From: Odoribacter sp036657595
Lineage (GTDB): Bacteria > Bacteroidota > Bacteroidia > Bacteroidales > Marinifilaceae
Length of the DNA: 7,536 nucleotides
NCBI GenBank assembly: GCA_036657595.1
Contig: JAVXFZ010000106.1
Span: forward strand, 1-7,536
Direction: 5' to 3'
Shown: one piece after another, positions 1-7,392 of the stretch
How the letters are laid out: each line of letters opens with the position of its first letter
Numbering within the stretch: position 1 is the first letter of the stretch
The notes under the pieces: model-generated
Database searches by the model: none
What the model was told of the DNA's origin: nothing
What the model saw: only the letters and a program-made list of their open reading frames with translations
Position numbers and translations under genes: made by a program

Positions 1-17
1 TTCCTATTTTTGCTGTT

Positions 18-1865
18 TTACCAAAATCTTATTTGTCCTTTTGTTAAAGTAAATATTCTTTCTTCCTTTCCGGTGGTCAGATTGCGAAGCCAATAAAGAC
101 CTCCTGTGGGGAGGTCATCATAAATGATATGGTCGTCTTTAGCTTTTTTTATTCCCATAGAATGCCAGCCGTTAGGGAAGTCGTAATAGAACAGTTCATA
201 TTTATTGTTTGGATAAATGCCATTGCCATCATTTCGTCCAAGATAACGAATTTGTGAAAAGGCGACCGGTTTTTCAAAATCCATTTTCACCTGTTTCACT
301 ATCGTCATCGTGAGTGGATCATCATCGAATAAAAGGCTTGCTCCCTTGCTATCAAGGTCTATGATTTTACCAATTTGTTCTTGGTGCTGATTGTCGTAGA
401 ATCGTAAATCAGCTAAAAAGCTTCCAGATGTTTTGGCACTGATAAAACGCCAATATCTTCTTTTCAGATTGGTGTCAACTTTGATAAATTGATATTGATA
501 ATTTGTTTTTTGAGTTATTCGGAAGAGAGTATCCGGATGTTTAAAATCTGAACGATTGGAAGCTTCAAATTGTGAATAGGTTAATTCATCATTCCAATAA
601 TTATTCATACTGTTTATGGGATATTTTCTGGTGAATGTTCCCTTTTGTAAAGAATCTTTTCGGAGGTTTAGCGTTTGTATTTTACCGTTATTAAAAAGAA
701 TAAATGGTGGAGCCAAGGGATGCATTTCTTCTGTTTCGTCATAATATACAGGTAAATAAATGCTCCCTTTCCCCATATTTGAAAATGTAATTTTATTTCC
801 GGACACTTGTGTGCACGCAATCGGTTTCCAAGTCAAGTCATTGAAGACGGCTAAATAGGCGTGATTTATTTTTCTTATTCCTGGAATTTTCAATGTGACG
901 TCGGTTGTTGGTAAGTATAGATCAGTGACATCTTTGTTGAAAGGATCTTGAAAAAAAGGGGGTATATATTCTTTTCCCGCTGGTTTGGCTGTTTTGTTGT
1001 GTGAAAAAGTACGGCGATAGATTTTACCTGCCGAATAGATACCGGTTTGAAATAATTCCGGCGCTTTTACCTGTAAATCAATGACCGTAGCCCAATAATG
1101 ACGACCATTCCGATTGGAGTAATGAGGAATAAAATCAATAGCGGATGGAAGTCCGAGCGTTCGCAGGGTAAAAAGATTTAATTTACTGATAGGAATACAT
1201 TCTATTTTAAAATCTTTCATATCCGGATTGGGTATTTTAGCTTCAATACTTGGAACATAGCGATAGAATTGATGACTCATTTTATAGATAGAATGTCGGC
1301 AGTCGTCGTAATATTTTGTGTAATCTCCCAATTCCGGTTGAAAATCAGAAATAGCATCTCGCCAGTCATCTAATGGTTCATTTTCCACCCGGTAAGGCAA
1401 AAGATATTCTTTGAAATTTTCAAAATCGAGATCTTTCAGCCAGGGAGCATTTTGCCATTGTTTAAAAGCTATTTCAATTTGATGGATCAAGAAATCCGCT
1501 TGGATGACTTTTACATCTTCTTGTAATTCCAGTTGTTTTTTGTATTGTGTGTAATGAAATGGAACGGTTTGAATCAATTTTTTCTCATAATAAGGTGTAT
1601 GCTTGAGTGTGTCAACTTGATCACAATAGTTTTTCATAAACGAACCGCCGTATGTATAATGTCCCGGCATATTCTCAATCAGAAAAATAGCGGATTGTAA
1701 TTTCAACTTGTCTGCCGGATCCTGTGAATAATATGCTATTACTTTTTCCAATTCCTTCCGGTTTTCGCCGCTATATTTCAATACGGCTTTTAATCGGGCG
1801 GAATGGTCGCTGCAACTGTTGCAGATGACTGCGATGATTGTTATAATGATCCAACTATTTTTCAT
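18..1865 (-). CDS. Lipoprotein with transglutaminase-like core and C-terminal discoidin-like domain (paralog B, catalytic Cys/His kept)
   Basis: Predicted envelope lipoprotein of 615 aa. The N-terminus is a short lipoprotein signal (MKNSW, hydrophobic residues 6-15, then NSC with the probable lipidated Cys18; the lipobox is not ideal). Residues 25-70 carry the family motifs KYSGENRKELEKV and FLIENMPGHY, and EYLLPYRVENE lies at 153-163. A transglutaminase-like core follows: Cys223, twelve residues before Arg235 of LRTLGLP, then AIDF and His256 of RHYW, spaced like the Cys and His of papain-like transglutaminases. The third (Asp) residue is not clear. Residues 468-600 resemble an F5/8C (discoidin) fold, with RYWRFIS, the NDGNGIYPNNKYELFYY stretch, WLRNLT and a terminal RFW. 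I chose the ATG at 1865. The longer reading from 1922 overlaps the upstream gene and places a charged 19-residue extension before the signal peptide. From 1865 the length (615) matches the paralog (618). Last gene of the visible operon; substrate unknown. Confidence 0.85.
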   Translation of the reverse strand: MKNSWIIITIIAVICNSCSDHSARLKAVLKYSGENRKELEKVIAYYSQDPADKLKLQSAIFLIENMPGHYTYGGSFMKNYCDQVDTLKHTPYYEKKLIQTVPFHYTQYKKQLELQEDVKVIQADFLIHQIEIAFKQWQNAPWLKDLDFENFKEYLLPYRVENEPLDDWRDAISDFQPELGDYTKYYDDCRHSIYKMSHQFYRYVPSIEAKIPNPDMKDFKIECIPISKLNLFTLRTLGLPSAIDFIPHYSNRNGRHYWATVIDLQVKAPELFQTGIYSAGKIYRRTFSHNKTAKPAGKEYIPPFFQDPFNKDVTDLYLPTTDVTLKIPGIRKINHAYLAVFNDLTWKPIACTQVSGNKITFSNMGKGSIYLPVYYDETEEMHPLAPPFILFNNGKIQTLNLRKDSLQKGTFTRKYPINSMNNYWNDELTYSQFEASNRSDFKHPDTLFRITQKTNYQYQFIKVDTNLKRRYWRFISAKTSGSFLADLRFYDNQHQEQIGKIIDLDSKGASLLFDDDPLTMTIVKQVKMDFEKPVAFSQIRYLGRNDGNGIYPNNKYELFYYDFPNGWHSMGIKKAKDDHIIYDDLPTGGLYWLRNLTTGKEERIFTLTKGQIRFW

Positions 1866-3561
1866 ACACTTCTGTTTATATAGCTCTTCTTTTGGGGGCT
1901 TACCAAAATCTGACTTCCCCATTTTTACACGTAAATATACATCCCATTCTCTGTAGAGTGATGTCTTTTAACTGACAGAGTGTATTTGCCGGAATACGGT
2001 CAAATACGATCAAATCGTCAGAGGCTGTTTGTCTACCGATAGATACCCATTTCCCTTTTTGATAATAAAACAATTCATATTCATTTCCGGGATATATGTT
2101 ATCATTGTCATTGTTTGTACTAAACCGGATGGTCGCAATCGAAACGGGTTGACCAAAATCTATCGCTACTCCGTTAAAAATAGGTTTATAGGTATTTGGA
2201 TTTTTATCTGTTAGTGCTTTTGTATTCGTTGTATCCGGACCGATAAATTGCCCGACAATCTCTTGTCCCTGTTTGTCTAAAAACTGTAATTCCGACAATG
2301 CGGCATAGCCTTGTTTGATAATGCGCCAGAATCGCTTTTTCTTTAGCGGATCAATTTGAACGGTGTCCCATTCATAAAAATGAGGATGTTCTATTTTGAA
2401 AACGATCTCCGCATCTTTGAAGTCACCGCTTGTTGCACACTCCAAACGGGTCCCTTTGATGTATGTATTGAGATAATTGTCGTAATGACAATAAGGACGT
2501 AATCTTCTTATTTGAAGCGTTTGCAAAGAATCTTGTCTCGGATTTAAATATTCTATTTTACCTTGATGGCGGAGGATGAACGGTTCGCTTAAAAAGACAG
2601 TATCCTTATGGGGATAACAAACAGGCAGGTAAATACAATCTATGCCTAATTTTGTAAATTGGCATTGCTTATTCATAACTTCACCATAACAGATCGGCAG
2701 CCATTCCGTTCCGTTATAGACCGATAGGTATGCATAATGCGTTGGGGGAGGCGTTGGAAATTGAAGGGTGATAGTTGCCGTCTTCAGATATACATCCGTC
2801 ACGTCTTTTTGAAATGGATTCCGGAAAAAAGAAGGAATAGCTTCCTTCTTGTGGGACGAGGGGATCGGTTGATGGGAAAAAGTTTGACGATAGATCTTTC
2901 CAATGCGTAAATTTTGTATTTGGAAACTTTTTTTTGTTATTAAACGTTGATCAATGGCACACCACCAGTAAGTACACGGATCGTAAGTTCGATGTATGGG
3001 TGTGAAATCTGCTGCCGTGGGTATACCTGCCCTGCGTAAACAGAGCAGTGAAATTTTGTTGCGATTATTACCTGTCCGTAGGTATTGATTTAATTGTTTA
3101 TCCGGGCATTTATAGGGGACAGGTAACACATTTTGAGAGGTAAGATATTCACTGATGGCTTTGGGCGAGTGGGTGGTGTTATCATAGTTTTGAAGCATAT
3201 AATCAATGTGCTTTGAAATCTCTTTTGTAGGATTTTCGGATAATTCGATTATTTCATTTTCGATCCGATAGGGCAACAGGTATTCACAAAAGATTTCAAA
3301 ATCTATTTCTTCCAGCCAAGGGGAGGAATCCATTTTTCGGAAGACGGATTCGATATGTCGTATAAGGAAATCGGCAGTGATATGGCGTATATCTTCTGCT
3401 TTAATGATTTTCTGACATAATTCAGGATGTTCGTTGGGTAAGGTGAAAAGTACGCTTCTGACTTCAGACGGTAACTCTTTCATAGAGTCAATTCTGGCTT
3501 TATATTCCGCGATACAGCTACTATCGGGAGAATAATGTCCCGGCATATTTTCAATCAGAAA
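1656..3561 (-). repeat. Tandem gene duplication (paralogs A and B)
   Basis: The two adjacent lipoprotein genes share domain order, length (615 and 618 aa) and many blocks of residues, so they arose by tandem duplication. Most of the DNA has diverged. The best-conserved stretch I found is a 30-base block at 1656-1685 and 3532-3561 with a single C/T difference, encoding the IENMPGHY region. Both proteins also end in RFW. The feature runs from the first copy of this block to the second, not over the full genes. Confidence 0.8.
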
Positions 3562-3756
3562 CGTAGCCGCTTTCAGTTTTAGGCTATCTGCCTGATGCTG
3601 TGAATAATACTTTAATACTTTTTCCAGTTCCGTTCGGTTATCTCCACTGTATTTTAATGCCGCTTCCAATGCCGCTGATTGTTTGCTGCATCCGGTGATC
3701 AAACAACTGCCAATGGTCAATATCCCCATCATTCCGATTATAAAAAATCTTTGCAT
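1900..3756 (-). CDS. Lipoprotein with degenerate transglutaminase-like core and discoidin-like domain (paralog A, catalytic residues lost)
   Basis: Predicted 618-aa lipoprotein. The signal peptide is clear, with lipobox LITGC and lipidated Cys23. The following residues (SKQSA) lack an acidic patch, so I see no obvious surface-export signal and expect it to face the periplasm. It aligns along its whole length with the next gene: KYSGDNRTELEKV and FLIENMPGHY (35-75), EYLLPYRIENE (158-168), GIPTAADF (244-251), RNPFQKDVTD (312-321), KRFWRII (474-480), NIYPGNEYELFYY (553-565) and terminal RFW. At the positions of the transglutaminase Cys and His it has Gly229 and Thr262, so it is probably a non-catalytic binding or scaffold protein. 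Residues 470-610 form the discoidin-like module, a fold that often binds glycans. It starts 65 bp after the signal peptidase stop, with an A-rich leader (AAAGAAAAG) directly before the ATG. No promoter is seen in that gap, so read-through from upstream is likely. The family is recognised from memory of Bacteroidales proteins; the function is unknown. Confidence 0.85.
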   Translation of the reverse strand: MQRFFIIGMMGILTIGSCLITGCSKQSAALEAALKYSGDNRTELEKVLKYYSQHQADSLKLKAATFLIENMPGHYSPDSSCIAEYKARIDSMKELPSEVRSVLFTLPNEHPELCQKIIKAEDIRHITADFLIRHIESVFRKMDSSPWLEEIDFEIFCEYLLPYRIENEIIELSENPTKEISKHIDYMLQNYDNTTHSPKAISEYLTSQNVLPVPYKCPDKQLNQYLRTGNNRNKISLLCLRRAGIPTAADFTPIHRTYDPCTYWWCAIDQRLITKKSFQIQNLRIGKIYRQTFSHQPIPSSHKKEAIPSFFRNPFQKDVTDVYLKTATITLQFPTPPPTHYAYLSVYNGTEWLPICYGEVMNKQCQFTKLGIDCIYLPVCYPHKDTVFLSEPFILRHQGKIEYLNPRQDSLQTLQIRRLRPYCHYDNYLNTYIKGTRLECATSGDFKDAEIVFKIEHPHFYEWDTVQIDPLKKKRFWRIIKQGYAALSELQFLDKQGQEIVGQFIGPDTTNTKALTDKNPNTYKPIFNGVAIDFGQPVSIATIRFSTNNDNDNIYPGNEYELFYYQKGKWVSIGRQTASDDLIVFDRIPANTLCQLKDITLQRMGCIFTCKNGEVRFW

Positions 3757-3821
3757 CTTTTCTTTTTAAATTTTAAACTGAATCCATCCCTTTCAATAGC
3801 GAGCCTTGTTGTTCAGGTGTC

Positions 3822-4715
3822 TTATTTTATTTTCGTAAAAAATCTTTTCCACTTATACGCTTGTGTCTCCGGATCTTTTGCCGTTAGCACCCACACGGCT
3901 TTGCCTACAATAAATTCCTCCGGGATTAATCCGATATACCGGGAATCCTGCGAATTCCACATATTGTCGCCTCCCATAAAATACCAATTGCTGCGGAAAG
4001 TATAATCCGTTATTATAGAATCGTTGCCGTACACCTGTCCATCGCGTTCGTAAATATGAATGCCACTCTCATATTCAATCATTTTATGGTACAGTCTGCA
4101 AGCAGTTGTGTCCAGGTATAGCCGGTCTCCCCGGCGAGGAATATAAAGTGGACCCATATTCAGGATCGTCCAATCTAAGCGGGGATCAAACGGGATGGTA
4201 TGATATATACCTTGTGGAAACTCTCCCCCGTAGTGGGCAATCATTTGCTGATCCTCCAGATTGCCGAAGCCCTTTTTTCCGTTTATTTCATAAAAAGCCT
4301 CCCGTATGCACAAGGTATCTCCCGGTACGCCAATACATCGCTTGACATAAAAGCGGGAAAGGTGCATCCTGATTTGATTCCATCCTTTTGAATAGGGAAA
4401 ATTAAATACCAAAACATCTCCGTGGCGCACCGGAGCATATCCTTTCATTCGCCACATCTCCGGTTCTTTCCCGTTCTTTAGAAAATCGAAGTTCTTATAC
4501 ATCCGCGCCCCGAAGCTCAATTTATTGACCAAAATAAAATCGCCCGATTCAATGGACGGTTCCATCGAATCGCTGGGTATGGAATAAAAATCAACCACAA
4601 ACAGGCGGAATAGAAGAGCCACTGCCAACGAAACGATCACCGCCAGCGAATATTGTAATATTGTTTTAAGGATTCCCCTGATTTTTATCATAAAAGAATG
4701 GTGCTGGTCATACAT
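3822..4715 (-). CDS. lepB: Type I signal peptidase (S26 family)
   Basis: Inner-membrane serine/lysine peptidase that removes signal peptides from exported proteins on the periplasmic side. One N-terminal membrane segment lies at about residues 16-41. The conserved boxes are present in order: IPSDSMEP with nucleophile Ser50, SGDFILVNK (57-65), RHGDVLVFNFP (97-107), FYVKRCIGVPGD with general-base Lys125, and GGDNMWNSQDSR (248-259). The 140-215 insertion containing GPLYIPRRGD is typical of longer Bacteroidetes members. At 297 aa it appears complete and catalytically competent. The ATG at 4715 follows an A-rich stretch 18 bp after the upstream stop; an in-frame ATG at 4691 (MIKIRGIL) is an alternative that still precedes the membrane segment. 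The symbol denotes the family. Its place between a redox lipoprotein and two other lipoproteins suggests an accessory copy rather than the housekeeping enzyme, but this is inference. Lipoprotein neighbours would themselves be cut by LspA, not by this enzyme. Confidence 0.95.
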   Translation of the reverse strand: MYDQHHSFMIKIRGILKTILQYSLAVIVSLAVALLFRLFVVDFYSIPSDSMEPSIESGDFILVNKLSFGARMYKNFDFLKNGKEPEMWRMKGYAPVRHGDVLVFNFPYSKGWNQIRMHLSRFYVKRCIGVPGDTLCIREAFYEINGKKGFGNLEDQQMIAHYGGEFPQGIYHTIPFDPRLDWTILNMGPLYIPRRGDRLYLDTTACRLYHKMIEYESGIHIYERDGQVYGNDSIITDYTFRSNWYFMGGDNMWNSQDSRYIGLIPEEFIVGKAVWVLTAKDPETQAYKWKRFFTKIK

Positions 4716-4733
4716 TGATATTCTTGTTCAACG

Positions 4734-5270
4734 TTAGTCAAGTGATTTCATTTTTTCTTTATATAGTTTCCACAGCTTTTCATTGCCTACGGGACTGCCG
4801 ATTAATAGAACTTTGTTGTGTTCGTCCAGCAGGAAGGTTTGAAACATAGGTAACTCAGAAAAGTTATTTATTTTATTCATATCCCCGTGTCGGTCGTAAA
4901 GGAAGGGGGAATTGAATCCGTTGATTCTTTGTAAGGTTTCTACTTCCTCAAATTGCTTCACGTATGCAACAAACACAAATCTCACCTCCAATTGCAGACT
5001 GTCAGCCTCTTCTTTCAAAAGTCGCCATTCATACAATTTCATCCGGCATTCCGTACAACCGCTTGTATCGACATAATTTAAAATCTTATACTTTGTGGCA
5101 GATAGGTCCACAAAGGTATCCCGTCCGTAAATTTTCATCTCCAGATTGTCCGGAAACACGATTTCCTTGTTCTGCCACCTTTCCACCAATTGCGTTATTT
5201 CTCTTTTTTTATTATTGCATCCCACACAAAGAGAGATCAATAATAATATACACCCCGTTTTCATTTTCAT
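4734..5270 (-). CDS. Thioredoxin-like lipoprotein with CTEC redox motif
   Basis: Predicted 178-aa envelope lipoprotein. The signal peptide ends in lipobox CVGC with lipidated Cys18. The mature part has features of a thioredoxin/AhpC-TSA fold: KILNYVDTSGCTEC (62-75, CxxC cysteines 72 and 75) after a beta strand, a helix with KLYEWRLL, a second strand (VRFVFVAYV, 96-104), SPFLYD (121-126), then FQTFLLDEHNKVLLIGSPVGN (143-163), where the cis-Pro region and final strands are expected. I know similar segments from Bacteroidales proteins in which a DUF1573 domain follows; here the protein ends at the redoxin part. A role in disulfide exchange or thiol reduction on an exported partner is plausible but unproven. 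The start codon overlaps the stop of the upstream gene (ATGA, 5267-5270), which indicates translational coupling. A second ATG two codons later (5264) is possible and would not change the protein appreciably. Confidence 0.82.
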   Translation of the reverse strand: MKMKTGCILLLISLCVGCNNKKREITQLVERWQNKEIVFPDNLEMKIYGRDTFVDLSATKYKILNYVDTSGCTECRMKLYEWRLLKEEADSLQLEVRFVFVAYVKQFEEVETLQRINGFNSPFLYDRHGDMNKINNFSELPMFQTFLLDEHNKVLLIGSPVGNEKLWKLYKEKMKSLD

Positions 5271-7150
5271 TTTTTTATATGGTTATATTGTTGTAAGCTT
5301 GTTTGCAATTCCATTTTCATTTCTTTGATAGCAGGCGACATCACTTTCGGTTCTTTGTCAATCACCCGTTTAGCCATAGCGACACCTTTTTCTTCCTGAC
5401 CGCCGGAGAAATATAAATTCGCTAAAAGGTAAAGAGGGTATAAGCGATGGGGAACCATTTGTGAGGAATGAACAAAACAGGCTTCCGCTTCTTTATATTG
5501 CTTCATCGCCTGATAATTCTTTCCCATTATATTCCAGAACATTGGGTCGGAGCTAAGGCGCGCACCTTCTTTCAATATGCGGTTACTTTCCTCGTATTGA
5601 CTTGTCTTTGATAGACAGTGTCCCCATTCAAACAAGAACTTTGGTTCCTCCCTTAGTTGCCCGTATAATTTTCGGTACTGATCAACCGTACCCTCATAAA
5701 TTTCCATCTTATAATAAGCCTGTTCATTCCTCCATTGGGAATACGCTTCTCTTCTTTGTTCTTTCTCTTGGGTGATATAAAATGTCAGGCATAGCAGACA
5801 AAGGGCAAAGCCTCGAGTCCTCCATTTTTCACTTTTTATTTCCTGCTTCCTGCTTTGGGGCACGTTGCCTGTCATTGCCAGTAATATCACAAACAAAAGG
5901 CACAGTGGCACCACTCGGAAGGGATAAGAAAAACAGGCAAACACCAGCATCGACATCAGGGCACCGATCACGCCGTTTGATCCTTCCTGTTTTGATTTGT
6001 TAGCCTTCAGGAGGGCGGTCCCAATGATGAGGAGGAATAAGATCAATCCGATACATCCGTCTTCTACGGCAATTTGTAGGTATTCATTAAATCCATACTC
6101 CGGACTTCCTGCCACCCATTCTTCTTGGTGGGTGGCTTTTCCCGATGCAAAATAGTTGGACTGTACTTCTCCGAATGTCCCGGCAAATTTACCGGCACCC
6201 ACCCCTGTCAAGGGATGTTCTTTGATGGACAAGGTGGACACTTTCCACATTAGGAGCCGTCCATCCGCAGAATCTTTTTTCATCAGATACATACCTGTTC
6301 CGATTCCACCCACCAATAATAAGGCAGCAACGCCACCAATGACGGTCCGTTGTCGATAGCTTTTGTAAAAGGTGTTCCACAGATGCCATATCCGATACTG
6401 TTTTCCCACTACAATGCCACATCCTATTGCTCCTGCGAGCCACGCACTCCGGCTCATACCTGCCGGAAGAATAGTGATGACTCCCACGACATAGAAGGTG
6501 GAGAGCCCGAATAACAGATAATCTCTGATTTGTTCCGGTGAACGGACGATGTCTTTTAATTTTACAAAGGAAAATTGTTTCGTGATGGGATATTTTCTTA
6601 ACATCCAATATAACGCCAATGGTAAGAGGGTCACTAAAAATCCGGAATAGGGTCCGGGGTTAAAAAATGATCCGGTCAGTCGGTACATAGAATGATTGGA
6701 TGCCGTGAAACCGTACAATTGTCCGAATCCTGTATATATTTCCGCTACTCCAAACGCCACAACGACCAAAGAAATAATTTGATTTCCTTGGGGTACAATA
6801 GTAGCAAGTCCTCGAAAAATAAAATAAGTCACCCCCCATAAAAGCAGTATACTTGTATGTACATTCATAGGGACGAGGGGAGTATATGCGTTGATCAATA
6901 CATATCCGATGAATAAAACCACCCAGAGGTCCTGCGCTTTGAAATGGAATGCCGTGTGTCTTATTTCCCACAAGATGCCGATCACTATCATAGCGATTGT
7001 TGTCGTCCCGCAAAGCCAAAAGTATTTGGAGGTAACGTCGCTATTCGCCAACGTTGAATCATTGACATAAAGAATCCATCCTATCAACGTAGATAGGATC
7101 CCTACGACGACAGAGATGAAATGATTATATGTGGGGGAGATCTTGGACAT
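5267..7150 (-). CDS. O-antigen ligase/polymerase-family membrane protein (Wzy_C-like) with C-terminal TPR repeats
   Basis: Polytopic inner-membrane protein of 627 aa, probably a glycosyltransferase that moves a lipid-linked glycan onto an acceptor (lipid A core, another glycan or a protein) on the periplasmic side. About 12 hydrophobic segments span residues 10-459. Wzy_C/WaaL-type landmarks are GSFFNPGPYSGFL (160-172), SRSAWLAG (233-240), and a large loop at about 291-363 containing GRLLMWKVSTLSI, EHPLTGVGAGKF (311-322) and FNEYLQIAVEDG (354-365). The tail (about 503-603) holds three TPR-like units with residues such as WGHCLSKTSQYEES, MGKNYQAMKQYKEAEACF and LANLYFSGGQEEKG, suggesting a protein-binding platform. 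Sequence alone cannot separate ligase, polymerase and protein oligosaccharyltransferase within this family. It is the first gene of the five-gene set and overlaps the next gene by 4 bp. The ATG at 7150 lacks a Shine-Dalgarno sequence and sits one base after the stop of a five-codon upstream ORF. Confidence 0.88.
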   Translation of the reverse strand: MSKISPTYNHFISVVVGILSTLIGWILYVNDSTLANSDVTSKYFWLCGTTTIAMIVIGILWEIRHTAFHFKAQDLWVVLFIGYVLINAYTPLVPMNVHTSILLLWGVTYFIFRGLATIVPQGNQIISLVVVAFGVAEIYTGFGQLYGFTASNHSMYRLTGSFFNPGPYSGFLVTLLPLALYWMLRKYPITKQFSFVKLKDIVRSPEQIRDYLLFGLSTFYVVGVITILPAGMSRSAWLAGAIGCGIVVGKQYRIWHLWNTFYKSYRQRTVIGGVAALLLVGGIGTGMYLMKKDSADGRLLMWKVSTLSIKEHPLTGVGAGKFAGTFGEVQSNYFASGKATHQEEWVAGSPEYGFNEYLQIAVEDGCIGLILFLLIIGTALLKANKSKQEGSNGVIGALMSMLVFACFSYPFRVVPLCLLFVILLAMTGNVPQSRKQEIKSEKWRTRGFALCLLCLTFYITQEKEQRREAYSQWRNEQAYYKMEIYEGTVDQYRKLYGQLREEPKFLFEWGHCLSKTSQYEESNRILKEGARLSSDPMFWNIMGKNYQAMKQYKEAEACFVHSSQMVPHRLYPLYLLANLYFSGGQEEKGVAMAKRVIDKEPKVMSPAIKEMKMELQTSLQQYNHIKK

Positions 7151-7151
7151 A

Positions 7152-7169
7152 TTATACCAACACTGCCAT
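7152..7169 (-). other. Five-codon upstream ORF before the ligase gene
   Basis: On the minus strand ATG GCA GTG TTG GTA TAA (MAVLV, stop) ends one base before the ATG of the ligase-type gene at 7150. It has the better A-rich leader (TTAAAAAA directly before its ATG), while the real gene start has none of its own. It could feed ribosomes to the downstream start by termination-reinitiation, or it could be chance. Confidence 0.3.
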
Positions 7170-7206
7170 TTTTTTAATTTTTATAAATAGGATTATTTTC
7201 ACGCCA

Positions 7207-7214
7207 CAAACATA
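7207..7214 (-). promoter_or_regulatory. Candidate Bacteroidetes -7 element for the five-gene operon
   Basis: The minus strand reads TATGTTTG, an exact match to TAnnTTTG, about 57 bp upstream of the ATG at 7150. This predicts a leader of about 50 nt. The expected TTG at -33 is missing: an A/T run lies at the right distance (around 7234-7238), so the promoter is weak or needs an activator. No better match was seen between the tRNA terminator and the gene. Confidence 0.45.
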
Positions 7215-7347
7215 TTAGTAATTTGTTTGAAAATAAAAAATATTTACAAGAGTTTCGTTTCAATGGAGGAATAAATCTCTTCTTGTCTTGTTAGAAAGGT
7301 TTTAGGAGAAGTGTTCCATTGTGAGGTCGCTTGTTGGCAGAAAAGAG

Positions 7348-7379
7348 AAATCCCTGAAAGTTTTGGCTTTCAGGGATTT
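7348..7379 (-). terminator. Intrinsic terminator of tRNA-Phe
   Basis: Perfect 13-bp inverted repeat (AAATCCCTGAAAG at 7348-7360 with CTTTCAGGGATTT at 7367-7379) around a 6-nt loop. On the minus strand it starts 13 nt after the tRNA end, and the stem runs into a T-rich tail (TTTCTCTTTTC). It should end the tRNA transcript and insulate the operon from it. The plus-strand tail is poorer in T. Confidence 0.85.
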
Positions 7380-7392
7380 TAAACGGTTGAGG

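Noticed and set aside
2029..2214. Plus-strand ORF of 61 codons
   Set aside because: It lies antisense to the conserved discoidin-like domain of paralog A, with no start context or recognisable product.
3679..4005. Plus-strand ORF of 108 codons
   Set aside because: It lies opposite the signal peptidase 3' end and the paralog A 5' end, both strongly supported. Its translation shows no recognisable motif or good start context.
4964..5328. Plus-strand ORFs opposite the redoxin lipoprotein
   Set aside because: They overlap a well-supported minus-strand gene with CTEC and lipobox motifs. The hydrophobic stretches come from reading the A/T-rich signal-peptide region in reverse.
6189..7019. Two minus-strand ORFs (119 and 139 codons) inside the ligase gene in another frame
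   Set aside because: The main frame is uninterrupted and carries the family motifs over this stretch. The alternative frames are rich in His, Arg and Cys and look like shadows, so no frameshift needs to be invoked.
7215..7347. Possible riboswitch or small peptide gene between the tRNA terminator and the operon
   Set aside because: The only minus-strand ATG I followed there (in the TCCATTG arm) stops after five codons. No known riboswitch core could be recognised; only the weak inverted repeat listed above remains.
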